From Candidatus Melainabacteria bacterium (lineage in GTDB: Bacteria > Cyanobacteriota > Vampirovibrionia > LMEP-6097): a stretch of DNA of 57,221 nt. Location: positions 1 through 57,221 of the forward strand of contig JAPPOW010000230.1 in the NCBI GenBank assembly GCA_028817775.1. Reading direction: 5' to 3'. The first letter of the stretch is position 1. Every line of letters begins with the position of its first letter. The position numbers and the translations under genes are program-made. Below, one piece after another: positions 50,657 to 57,221 of this stretch. The notes beneath the pieces are model-generated. The model was not told the origin of the DNA, ran no database searches, and saw nothing but the letters and a program-made list of their open reading frames with translations.

Positions 50657-51920
50657 TTGTTTCTGGTTCTGGTGGTGGAGGTTCTGGCTCTGCTTTACTG
50701 ACTTGAGCTTCAGTGTTCTGAGGAGAGTCTTCTGCAACTTGAGTTTCTTGATCTGAGTTTGCTGCTCCATCACTGCTTAGAGCCCTAGCTGCTTCAGCTA
50801 AAGCGTCCCCAGCTGCAACTAGTGATGGAGGTAATACAGCTTGAGCTATTTCTCTACCCGTCATATTTCTTTCTTCACCAGTTTTGGGGTCAGTTACAGT
50901 TGTTACTTCATCGACAACTTCTACTAATTCTTCCAAAGTTTCTTGTGCAGCTTCTACGGTATCTTCAAATTTAGTTTCAGCTGCTTCAATTTTTCGTTCT
51001 TCTTCCGTTTGGGCTTCAATTTCATCTACATGGTGTTCAAATGTTTCAACTTCGTGGGCTGTACCGTCACCTGATAGGTGATAAACAGTGTTACCATCTT
51101 CATCCATGCCATCTTCTACGTTAAAACCAGCTTTAATTGCTTTATCAATAATTGCAGTTAATTTTGCTGGATCATCAATACCTGTAAGAGTTATATCAAG
51201 ATGTTTAGAGTCGCCACTACCATGATGTCTATATTTTACGTGACCATCAGGAGTTCGTTTTAATGCATGCTCGATTTCTTGAAATAATGCTTCTCTTGGT
51301 GATAGACTTGGTTTGCTTGTGCCACCAGTAATAGGTCCCTTGGAGTAACCACCACCTGAGCTATTGTCATGGTTTGAATTATTACCATTCCACCAATTGT
51401 AGAAATTTTGTCCCCAACTATTGTTGTTCGCAGGAGGTAGGCTGCCACCTGCACCACCCCAAGCATCGTCAATGCCCTGATGGTTATAAGAATTGAAAGA
51501 TTCGTTGAGGCGTCCTTGTTGAAGTGCGTTGAGTTCACTTTGTGGATTAAGGGCACTTGCCATTGTACCTTCAAGTAGCGCACTATTTTCTGGTCGCATC
51601 AAATCAGCTCTACCATTTACTGGACTTGCATCTTTAAATACACCACTAAGACTCGAGCTTAGATTAGCATTGGTTTGAGAATCTGAATTACTGGTGCTAG
51701 TTGCAAAATTTTCTTGCTTGCCTTGGCTAGTGCCAATATCAACTTGTGAGAATGGGAAATTAGGATCAGCATCTGAGCTGTCGCTAGAACCAGCTTGCGC
51801 TTGCGGTCCACTGACTTGGCTAATAGCAGACTTGGTGGTTTTATTGCCACCACTAACTTGGTTTATGCGGCCCGAGCCTGCACCCTGAATGCCTTGCAAA
51901 ATTTTTGCTGAATTAGCCAT
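50634..51920 (-). CDS. Hypothetical low-complexity protein with acidic tail
   Basis: 428 residues, no signal peptide. Residues 1-215 are Ser/Asn/Gly/Gln-rich and disordered (NNNSWGQNFYNWWNGNNSNH). A small folded domain at about 215-290 (PDGHVKYRHHGSGDSKHLDI, LTGIDDPAKLTAIIDKAIKA) is followed by an acidic helix and a Pro/Glu-rich tail. No family is recognised; the layout recalls flagellar hook-length or filament-cap type proteins, but there is no direct support. Confidence 0.6.
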   Translation of the reverse strand: MANSAKILQGIQGAGSGRINQVSGGNKTTKSAISQVSGPQAQAGSSDSSDADPNFPFSQVDIGTSQGKQENFATSTSNSDSQTNANLSSSLSGVFKDASPVNGRADLMRPENSALLEGTMASALNPQSELNALQQGRLNESFNSYNHQGIDDAWGGAGGSLPPANNNSWGQNFYNWWNGNNSNHDNSSGGGYSKGPITGGTSKPSLSPREALFQEIEHALKRTPDGHVKYRHHGSGDSKHLDITLTGIDDPAKLTAIIDKAIKAGFNVEDGMDEDGNTVYHLSGDGTAHEVETFEHHVDEIEAQTEEERKIEAAETKFEDTVEAAQETLEELVEVVDEVTTVTDPKTGEERNMTGREIAQAVLPPSLVAAGDALAEAARALSSDGAANSDQETQVAEDSPQNTEAQVSKAEPEPPPPEPETTSDPEES

Positions 51921-51973
51921 TTTGGAATCTCTAATTCAATGTATATAAACTGGTTTAAGGTAGGGTTATGGAT

Positions 51974-52531
51974 CTAGATTTCTACACCGTCTAACTGAGC
52001 TTTGAAGATAAGTTGAAGCCTTTCTATTAAGAACTTGTCACCATGAGCACTTGCGCTGCCATCTGCTCTGAGCCAAACTAGGGCTTCATTGTTGTGAGCA
52101 GTGACAAACCTAAATAAAGTCCCGCCGGTTTGCCTTTCTTCTTGCATCAAAGTATCGCCATTGTCGTAGTACCACGTTGAAATTTTGTCCCCATTCAACG
52201 TGGTTTCGACTGTCTTTTCTAGCTTTTTCTCTGCATCAAGTAAGTACATTACTTCAGAACCATCGTACTTAAATTCATGCATTGCTGGAAGTCCCTTGGA
52301 ATCCTCTGATAGATGGAAGATTTTGCCGCCGTCCATAGTATGTTCAACTGCAACCTCCACTCCTTCTGTATCATGAGTAAAAATTATTTGATTGCCATCC
52401 TCAGTCCTTGAGAATGCAAGCTCCTGCCCCTCTCCATCAGTGATTTTGCTTATATTATTGATTTCTCTTGCAAATACAAACTTTGCCTCAATCTTCTCTT
52501 TGATAAGCACTCTTGTGTTGGTTTCTTTCAT
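51974..52531 (-). CDS. Unknown protein, paralogue of the gene at 53546
   Basis: 185 residues, predicted beta-rich with successive hairpins (GGKIFHLSEDSKGLPAMHEF; KYDGSEVMYLLDAEKKLEKT; GDKISTWYYDNGDTLMQEER). It aligns along its whole length with the 53546-54082 product, sharing DGEGQ, DSKGLPAMHEF, NGDK and WLR-DGS, with about 40-45% identity by eye. The recurrent xDGxxxxxY units resemble MORN/YwqK-type repeats. No function is known. Confidence 0.65.
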   Translation of the reverse strand: MKETNTRVLIKEKIEAKFVFAREINNISKITDGEGQELAFSRTEDGNQIIFTHDTEGVEVAVEHTMDGGKIFHLSEDSKGLPAMHEFKYDGSEVMYLLDAEKKLEKTVETTLNGDKISTWYYDNGDTLMQEERQTGGTLFRFVTAHNNEALVWLRADGSASAHGDKFLIERLQLIFKAQLDGVEI

Positions 52532-52596
52532 AGTAACTATATAAAGTTTGGCTGGAGCGCCATTGATTGCAAATTACTTAATCGGTTCTTAACGTT

Positions 52597-52693
52597 GTCA
52601 TCCTGAGGAACGCCGTAGGCGTGACGTCAGGACCCCATTGTTACCAAGCTGATTGGGGAGATCCTGACGTCGCCTGCTGCTCCTCAGGATGAC
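52597..52693. repeat. Family A palindromic repeat, best full-length copy
   Basis: 97 bp: GTCATCCTGAGGA at the left and TCCTCAGGATGAC at the right are perfect 13-bp inverted ends. Each half is itself palindromic, with GACGTCAGGACCCC and GGGGAGATCCTGACGTC pairing inside. Use it as the reference copy for the family. It lies just before the exonuclease gene promoter. Confidence 0.88.
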
Positions 52694-52698
52694 AGCCA

Positions 52699-52707
52699 TG
52701 CTAAAAT
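52699..52707 (+). promoter_or_regulatory. Extended -10 box (TGCTAAAAT) of the exonuclease gene
   Basis: It overlaps the first in-frame ATG (52706), which argues that translation starts at ATG 52718, ten bases downstream. Confidence 0.5.
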
Positions 52708-52717
52708 GAAAACCCTC

Positions 52718-53443
52718 ATGAGTGAAAAACACATCTATATTGATCTAGAAACCACTGGCTTGAACGCCAACCAGGACCGGATTTGCCAGATTGGGGTGAT
52801 ACTTGATGATGGCAGGGAAATTAGTAGTTTGGTCAATCCTGAGATGAATATTCCAAAGCAAGTTAGTGACTTGCATGGCATCACCAATGAAAGGGTTGTT
52901 GACGCACCAAAGTTTGTCGATTTGGCGGCTCAATTAGTTGAGGAGCTTGAAGCAGCACAAGTATTTGTGGCTTACAACTATGCCTTTGATTTTCAATTCT
53001 TACAAAACGAATTGTTTAGAACAGTGCAGTATGAATTGCGTGAGGATAGTTTCGTATTTCTCGATCCTTATAAGATTTTCAAGACCATGTTTCCGCATAA
53101 TTTGAGCAATGCTTATAAGTTCTATACTGGTAAAGAATTGGATGGTGCTCATGATGCAATCAATGATATCCGCGCAACCAAAGAAATTCTGGCTGCACAG
53201 CAAAATCAATACGCTGAACTATTTGCGCGCGGGCTTAAAACTGTCGAGCAGAAAACTATCGGTGATACTTCTATCCTAGGCAAGTGGTTTAGAACCGAGA
53301 ATTCTGATGTTTGTTTTCGTCAGGGTAAACACCGGGGTGAGACAGTGGCCAAGGTCCACCGAGACTACCTTAAGTGGATATACTCATTAGAAGATATCAG
53401 CATGTCTGAGCGTAGATTTATCTCCAAATTCATTAACGCCTAG
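52718..53443 (+). CDS. DnaQ-like 3'-5' exonuclease with C-terminal DUF3820-like domain
   Basis: 241 residues. ExoI motif IYIDLETTGL (DxE), ExoII VAYNYAFDFQFL (the usual HN is YN), ExoIII HDAINDIRAT. After about residue 185 comes RQGKHRGETVAKVHRDYLKW, a small module also found at the end of exonuclease X-type proteins. It is a DEDDh-family nuclease, possibly a proofreading or repair enzyme rather than the replicative epsilon subunit. ATG 52718 is chosen over 52706 because of the -10 box. It sits between the two paralogous unknown genes. Confidence 0.85.
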   Translation: MSEKHIYIDLETTGLNANQDRICQIGVILDDGREISSLVNPEMNIPKQVSDLHGITNERVVDAPKFVDLAAQLVEELEAAQVFVAYNYAFDFQFLQNELFRTVQYELREDSFVFLDPYKIFKTMFPHNLSNAYKFYTGKELDGAHDAINDIRATKEILAAQQNQYAELFARGLKTVEQKTIGDTSILGKWFRTENSDVCFRQGKHRGETVAKVHRDYLKWIYSLEDISMSERRFISKFINA

Positions 53444-53545
53444 GGGAAACCCCTGGCAAAATTAAGGCCGATATTTGTCAAATTACTGAGCTTTTGGTCC
53501 TTATATTAAAGGACGGACTTGAATTACGATGAGGTAATTTATTTA

Positions 53546-54082
53546 ATGGCGCAAGCAGATACTATTGAATCGAGATTTATTTTTAAGCAGAAGACGGCTT
53601 CTGCACTCAATTTTATTTCTGACGGTGAAGGGCAGACCTTAGGTTTCTCCAAAACTGACGAGGGTAACAATATCATTTATACCAAAGATCTTGAAGGTAT
53701 TGATGTGGCGATTGAGCACTATCCTGATGGCACCAAAGTTTTTCATATGGAGAAGGATAGCAAGGGTTTGCCAGCGATGCATGAATTCAAACCAGATGGT
53801 ACCGAGTATATTTATTTATTTGACTCTAAAAAACGTCTTGAAAAAATGGTTGAGATGAAAACCAATGGTGATAAGGTTACAACTTGGTTCTCAGTTCGAG
53901 GTGAAAGTATTAGACAAGAGCAAAGGCAACAAGGTGGTATCCTGTTTTCAATGGAATCCAAGGGTAATAAGGCTACGGTTTGGTTGCGCATTGATGGTTC
54001 GATAGAAAGCAGTGGCTATCCGCAATTGATTGCTCATCTTAAAATGGTCTTTTCGAAGTTTTTAGATGGATTGGAACTTTAA
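53546..54082 (+). CDS. Unknown protein, paralogue of the gene at 51974
   Basis: 178 residues from ATG 53546, with GAGG eleven bases upstream; a TTG at 53519 would add nine residues. Same beta-hairpin units as its paralogue: GTKVFHMEKDSKGLPAMHEF, KPDGTEYIYLFDSKKRLEKM, GDKVTTWFSVRGESIRQEQR. It is divergent in orientation from the other copy with the exonuclease between, so the pair arose by a local duplication plus inversion or an older event. Confidence 0.65.
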   Translation: MAQADTIESRFIFKQKTASALNFISDGEGQTLGFSKTDEGNNIIYTKDLEGIDVAIEHYPDGTKVFHMEKDSKGLPAMHEFKPDGTEYIYLFDSKKRLEKMVEMKTNGDKVTTWFSVRGESIRQEQRQQGGILFSMESKGNKATVWLRIDGSIESSGYPQLIAHLKMVFSKFLDGLEL

Positions 54083-54088
54083 TTTTAG

Positions 54089-54218
54089 ATAGCATATGGT
54101 CGTTTCACTCCCTGCGTATGGCACTTCGTGCCTGCAAATTCTGCGCTGCAAATAGCAGGCGAAGCCATACGCAGGAGCTTTAGCTCCATATGCAGGGAGT
54201 GAAACGACCATATGCTAT
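54089..54218. repeat. Nested inverted repeat with 27-bp perfect arms
   Basis: Outer arms 54089-54115 and 54192-54218 (starting ATAGCATATGGTCGTTTC) are exact. Inside, CTGCGTATGGC pairs with GCCATACGCAG and GCCTGC with GCAGGC, and GGAGCTTTAGCTCC forms a small side hairpin: a branched structure. It lies between convergent genes, and its right arm holds the bioF stop. Confidence 0.85.
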
Positions 54219-55348
54219 TTACGAAGTAACCCCGCAACCCTCTCAATATCCCCAGCTTCATGAATAGAATTAATACAAATCCTTAAACGAGGATTAGGCA
54301 CTGTTGGTGGTCTAATTGCCACAACTAGGTAACCCGCTTCTTCTAACTCTTTGGCTTTAGCTTGAGCAGCTTCAGTGCTTGGCATATGAATTGCAAATAT
54401 CGGAGTGCCTTCGTTTGAGTAGTTGATCAATGCATTGGATTGCCACGTAGAGCTACGCTCTCCTCGCAATGACGTTTCAAACAACTCAATATTTTTTTGT
54501 AATTGATCACGCAATTCTTTACCTGCTGAAATTTCTTGCAAATGTTTAAGTGCAATTTGAGCTTGCAATGGAGGGTTTGCTGTTGAATAAATAAATGTTC
54601 GTGATTTGTTCTTGAGAAATTCAATTAATTCCTTGGAGCCAGCTATATAACCGCCTTCGAGCCCACCAGCTTTGGAGAGAGTACCCATTTGCACCACTAT
54701 ATTGTCCTTGGTGATCTTGCCAGCTTCAACTAATTCTTCAACCAAGCCAGCCCCATGGGAGCCAAGTACTCCAGTGCCATGAGCTTCATCGATATAGATG
54801 GAGGCATTGTTGGCTTGAGCAATTTCATTAATTTCGGGAAGTTTAGCTTTGTCACCATCCATACTGAAGACTGATTCAGTAACGATGAGTGATTTCTTGC
54901 CTTTGCTGCGGTGTTCTTGAATTAATTCTGCTAGATGTTTTGTGTTGTTGTGCTTATAGAAATATTTTTTAGCGCCGCTGAGTCTGATGCCATCTAAGAT
55001 ACAAGCATGGACATATTCATCAGCAAAAACAATATCGCGTGAGTTAAGAATTACAGAAAGTGTGCCGAGGTTAGCCATATAGCCGCAGTTGAAAATTAAG
55101 GCTGCTTCAGCCCCCTTCCACTGAGCGATAAAGTTTTCTAATTCTATGTGTTCATTGAATGTGCCACTAGTGATGCGTGAAGCACTAGCTCCGCGACGTG
55201 AAGCTGTCAGTGATAAGTCTCTGCGAGCTAAGCCTAAGTAATCATTAGAGCTAAAACTAATTAGATTAGAATCATAAACTTGTGCTTGGCGGTATAGATT
55301 TTTCTCACGCGCCTTGTTTAACTCTTCACTAAAGAACTCATTAAACAT
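54215..55348 (-). CDS. bioF: 8-amino-7-oxononanoate synthase / KBL-type PLP enzyme, with a repeat insertion
   Basis: 377 residues from ATG 55348 (MFNEFFSEELNKAREK). Alpha-oxoamine synthase family: SFSSNDYLGLA (about 35), FNCGYMANLGTLS, DEYVHACILDG, YIDEAHGTGVLGSHGAG (about 190) and the PLP lysine in MGTLSKAGGLEGGYI (about 225). BioF is favoured; AKB ligase cannot be excluded. A family C repeat (54437-54474) is translated in frame as SLRGERSSTWQSN at about 292-304. It overlaps ubiX by eight bases, so they are co-transcribed. Confidence 0.88.
   Translation of the reverse strand: MFNEFFSEELNKAREKNLYRQAQVYDSNLISFSSNDYLGLARRDLSLTASRRGASASRITSGTFNEHIELENFIAQWKGAEAALIFNCGYMANLGTLSVILNSRDIVFADEYVHACILDGIRLSGAKKYFYKHNNTKHLAELIQEHRSKGKKSLIVTESVFSMDGDKAKLPEINEIAQANNASIYIDEAHGTGVLGSHGAGLVEELVEAGKITKDNIVVQMGTLSKAGGLEGGYIAGSKELIEFLKNKSRTFIYSTANPPLQAQIALKHLQEISAGKELRDQLQKNIELFETSLRGERSSTWQSNALINYSNEGTPIFAIHMPSTEAAQAKAKELEEAGYLVVAIRPPTVPNPRLRICINSIHEAGDIERVAGLLRK
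54437..54474. repeat. Family C palindromic repeat inside bioF
   Basis: GGATTGCCACGTAGAG ... CTCTCCTCGCAATGACG. The palindrome is open in the bioF frame and adds about 13 residues in a C-terminal loop region. Confidence 0.8.
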
Positions 55349-56216
55349 TGGCGTAACTTGGTGACTGCCGAGCTTGATCCCAGCGGTTGAAGTTCTCGTT
55401 TTCAATTCCAAAAACATCAAGCGCTTTGCCGCAAACAAATTTGACCATATCATCAATGCTTTGTGGTTTTTTGTAGAAGCCTGGACTTGCTGGTAGGACG
55501 ATTGCTCCCATCTCACTAAGCTTAAGCATATTAGTCAGGTGAATTGAACTAAGCGGGGTTTCACGTGCCATCAAAACTAGCTTACGACGCTCTTTGAGAC
55601 AAACATCAGCCGCTCTTGCAATCAAGTTATTAGAAGTGCCTGCTGCAATATTAGCGATACTGCCCATGCTACAAGGTGCAATGATCATACCTTGACTTTT
55701 GTAAGAACCTGAAGCGATTGAAGCCGTGATATCATCTGCTGCCCATAAAGTTAGCTCATGGCTGGTAGCTGATGCTTGATGGCTACTTTGGCTATAGCTT
55801 GGACTAGTTGTAGTTGGAGTAGCTTCGTTGAGGTCGTATGACAAACCTTGCTTGTATTTATTTTTTAATTCACGCTTACGTTTGAGTTCTAATTTTTTTT
55901 CTTCTATTTTTGAGGAGATACTTGTTTGTCTTGGACTAGGGTTTGGACTTGGAGTCCCAAAACTGGATTGCTTCGTCACTAGCGTTCCTCGCAATGACGA
56001 CCCGGTGCCAACATAATTTAAGATTTGTGACTTGCGCTGCTCCAGTTCGCCGTAGAGTTCTAGTCCGAGTTCGTGTTTAGCTACTTTGGTGGCGTTCTCT
56101 GAGAGTACTAGGTCTATCTTTTGCCCTTGTTGGAGCAAAAACTTGAGCAAGGCAAATCCATAAGGAGCTCCGCTGGCTCCGGTGATGGCTAAGGTGATGG
56201 GTTTACTTTGAGTCAT
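55341..56216 (-). CDS. ubiX: Flavin prenyltransferase UbiX with a ~90-residue insertion
   Basis: 291 residues against a usual 190-200. It makes the prenylated FMN cofactor for UbiD decarboxylases. Motifs: LAITGASGAPYGFALL, VLSENATKVAKHEL, IASGSYKSQGMIIAPCSMGS, NLIARAADVCLKERRKLVLM, RETPLSSIHLTNML and GFYKKPQSIDDM. Between ILNYV (about 70) and LWAADDITASIA lies the insertion: a translated family C repeat (GTGSSLRGTLVTKQSSFG), then a Lys/Glu/Arg helix and a Ser/Thr/Pro tract. The catalytic core is complete. No ubiD is seen nearby. Confidence 0.93.
   Translation of the reverse strand: MTQSKPITLAITGASGAPYGFALLKFLLQQGQKIDLVLSENATKVAKHELGLELYGELEQRKSQILNYVGTGSSLRGTLVTKQSSFGTPSPNPSPRQTSISSKIEEKKLELKRKRELKNKYKQGLSYDLNEATPTTTSPSYSQSSHQASATSHELTLWAADDITASIASGSYKSQGMIIAPCSMGSIANIAAGTSNNLIARAADVCLKERRKLVLMARETPLSSIHLTNMLKLSEMGAIVLPASPGFYKKPQSIDDMVKFVCGKALDVFGIENENFNRWDQARQSPSYANV
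55965..56000. repeat. Family C palindromic repeat inside ubiX
   Basis: GGATTGCTTCGTCACTAGCG then TTCCTCGCAATGACGA. It is read through by ubiX at the left edge of its large insertion. Confidence 0.82.
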
Positions 56217-56276
56217 GGTAAGAAAATAGATGCTGGGTATAATGGCTTAGTATCAAGTTTAACAGACCCACAAAAG

Positions 56277-57050
56277 ATGCACAAAATTAACAACGATGAC
56301 CTGGGCAAAATAGGTGCGATCACTCTGATCGGTCTGGTGGCCCTTACAATGTTTATCTTTTGGCTTAAAGGTCATAAGATACATAATTACGATAGCTTTA
56401 GTTTTTATTTCCGTAATGTCAATGGTCTTGAGGAAGGTGCAGCGTTGCGCTGGAATGGTCTCAAGATTGGGGTGGTTGAAAGTACTGAAGCGGTTGAAGA
56501 AAGTTTTGATCAGGATCCATTTCCGGCACAAGCTTTGATTGATCTTGGTAAGCGTCATCTTGCTAAGGCTGAAGACTTACTCAAAAGTGGTCGTATTGAA
56601 GATTTGGTGGTGGCTCGTGAGGAAATCAATAAAGCTCAACTAGAAATCACTTTGGGTAAAGCTAGTAATTTGCAAACTGAAATTACAGCTGGTGAGTTTG
56701 TGCAAGTTAATGTAGTTGTCACCACACCTAATGTACCGATTGGTCCACTCAATCAGGTAACCATTGTGCCATCTGGTTTGATTGGTGAGCAGTACGTTGA
56801 TATCACCACCATTCAAATTGATGAAAGTTACAAGCGTCGCTTTGATTGTTCGATTCCTCGTTTTGTAGTTCTCGAACCGGTACGCCTTGATAGTTTGATT
56901 CGCGCTAATGTTGAATCTGCTGAAGCGATTACTCATTTGTCTAATCGTCTCAATGCCCTCTTTGGTGAAGAGGATGCTGAGAACGTCAAAGGTCTGATCA
57001 AGAATCTAGAGAACTTGACTAAGAACTTTAAGATTTGGAAGTTGTTCTAA
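56277..57050 (+). CDS. MCE/MlaD family lipid-transport protein, apparently short
   Basis: 257 residues from ATG 56277: an N-terminal membrane helix (IGAITLIGLVALTMFIFWLK) and an MCE domain (FYFRNVNGLEEGAALRWNGLKIG ... PLNQVTIVPSGLIGEQYVDI). A helical stretch of about 75 residues (roughly 80-155) is inserted in the MCE domain. Such proteins shuttle phospholipids between inner and outer membrane with an ABC transporter. Most single-MCE proteins continue with a longer helix; this one stops at KNFKIWKLF, so a C-terminal truncation is possible. The frame is open up to 56208, but TATAAT at 56238-56243 lies inside that part. Confidence 0.82.
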   Translation: MHKINNDDLGKIGAITLIGLVALTMFIFWLKGHKIHNYDSFSFYFRNVNGLEEGAALRWNGLKIGVVESTEAVEESFDQDPFPAQALIDLGKRHLAKAEDLLKSGRIEDLVVAREEINKAQLEITLGKASNLQTEITAGEFVQVNVVVTTPNVPIGPLNQVTIVPSGLIGEQYVDITTIQIDESYKRRFDCSIPRFVVLEPVRLDSLIRANVESAEAITHLSNRLNALFGEEDAENVKGLIKNLENLTKNFKIWKLF

Positions 57051-57221
57051 ACTGCTTCTTTGCTAAATACATTGAAGTATTGAGTACAGAAATCTTCAAA
57101 GCCCATCCCTGAAGATTCAACAATTATTCTTGCTTGATTAAGTATTGTTGTCCATGCACCATGGTCTAGAATTTTTTGTAGAGTCTTTGGGCTAGAGCCA
57201 AGACGTTGGCTTAGGGTACTA
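57047..57221 (-). CDS. C-terminal fragment of an unknown protein
   Basis: 57 codons before a TAG at 57047, running off the right edge. The sequence TLSQRLGSSPKTLQKILDHGAWTT looks like a helix-turn-helix-type segment; it ends QYFNVFSKEAV. It is convergent with the MCE gene, overlapping it by four bases. Too short to identify. Confidence 0.4.
   Translation of the reverse strand, partial: STLSQRLGSSPKTLQKILDHGAWTTILNQARIIVESSGMGFEDFCTQYFNVFSKEAV

Noticed and set aside
55349..55516. N-terminal extension of BioF
   Set aside because: It lies wholly inside the ubiX 3' end in another frame; the ATG at 55348 fits the family's usual N-terminus.
56208..56276. Upstream extension of the MCE gene to TTG 56208
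   Set aside because: It would overlap the ubiX start, contains a TATAAT box, and adds residues not typical before the membrane helix.

Overview
The window looks like the chromosome of a free-living, flagellated, Gram-negative-type (diderm) bacterium with an AT-rich genome. An outer-membrane porin, an MCE/MlaD-type lipid transport protein, lipoproteins with lipoboxes, two hook/rod-type flagellar proteins, Feo iron uptake and ordinary biosynthetic genes (hisB, trpB, nadA, bioF, ubiX) support this. A non-photosynthetic relative of the Cyanobacteria (Vampirovibrionia/Melainabacteria type) would fit, but that is an inference from style and not shown by a marker. There is no rRNA, transposase, integrase, phage gene or CRISPR array.

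Layout. 1-1285: rsmI and small unknown genes. 1266-6129: a minus-strand operon for a copper-chelating-type RiPP. It comprises a six-cysteine precursor, a DUF692/MNIO enzyme, its DUF2063 partner and an unknown 501-residue protein, and is divergent from a porin gene. 6184-14905: hisB, a His/Glu-rich secreted protein, a creatininase-family enzyme, a Fic protein, a broken AAA ATPase, an HD-GYP protein and a TPR protein. 14979-21732: tRNA-Ala, unknowns, a lipase maturation factor, a radical SAM protein, nadA and rpmF. 21861-31074: peptide ABC transporter parts, rpmH-rnpA, ktrB, a degenerate SGNH protein and an RlmD/TrmA-type methyltransferase. 31038-44773: tsaD, comEA, a sugar oxidoreductase, an LCP protein with a glycosyltransferase, two peptidases and trpB. 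44853-57221: hook proteins, feoAB, nusB, two paralogous unknowns flanking a DnaQ-like exonuclease, bioF-ubiX, and MlaD.

Three patterns run through the whole window. First, at least three families of palindromic repeats sit between genes, and several lie inside genes without breaking the frame: in trpB, the RlmD-like gene, ubiX, bioF and the 501-residue gene. In other genes they supply a stop codon or a Shine-Dalgarno site. Second, one of these families has a conserved core enclosed by long inverted repeats whose sequence is unique to each locus, as if the element entered pre-existing stem-loops. Third, many genes have a -10 box (often extended TGn) only 6-12 bases before the start codon, implying leaderless or nearly leaderless mRNAs; this rule also helps choose starts (rsmI, the Gfo/Idh oxidoreductase, the exonuclease).

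The best candidate for an unusual system is the RiPP operon. Its precursor is almost a pure [KE]-C-G-E-[GH] pentapeptide array, its operator region is shared with a porin, a terminator separates precursor from enzymes, and its fourth gene is unrecognised.
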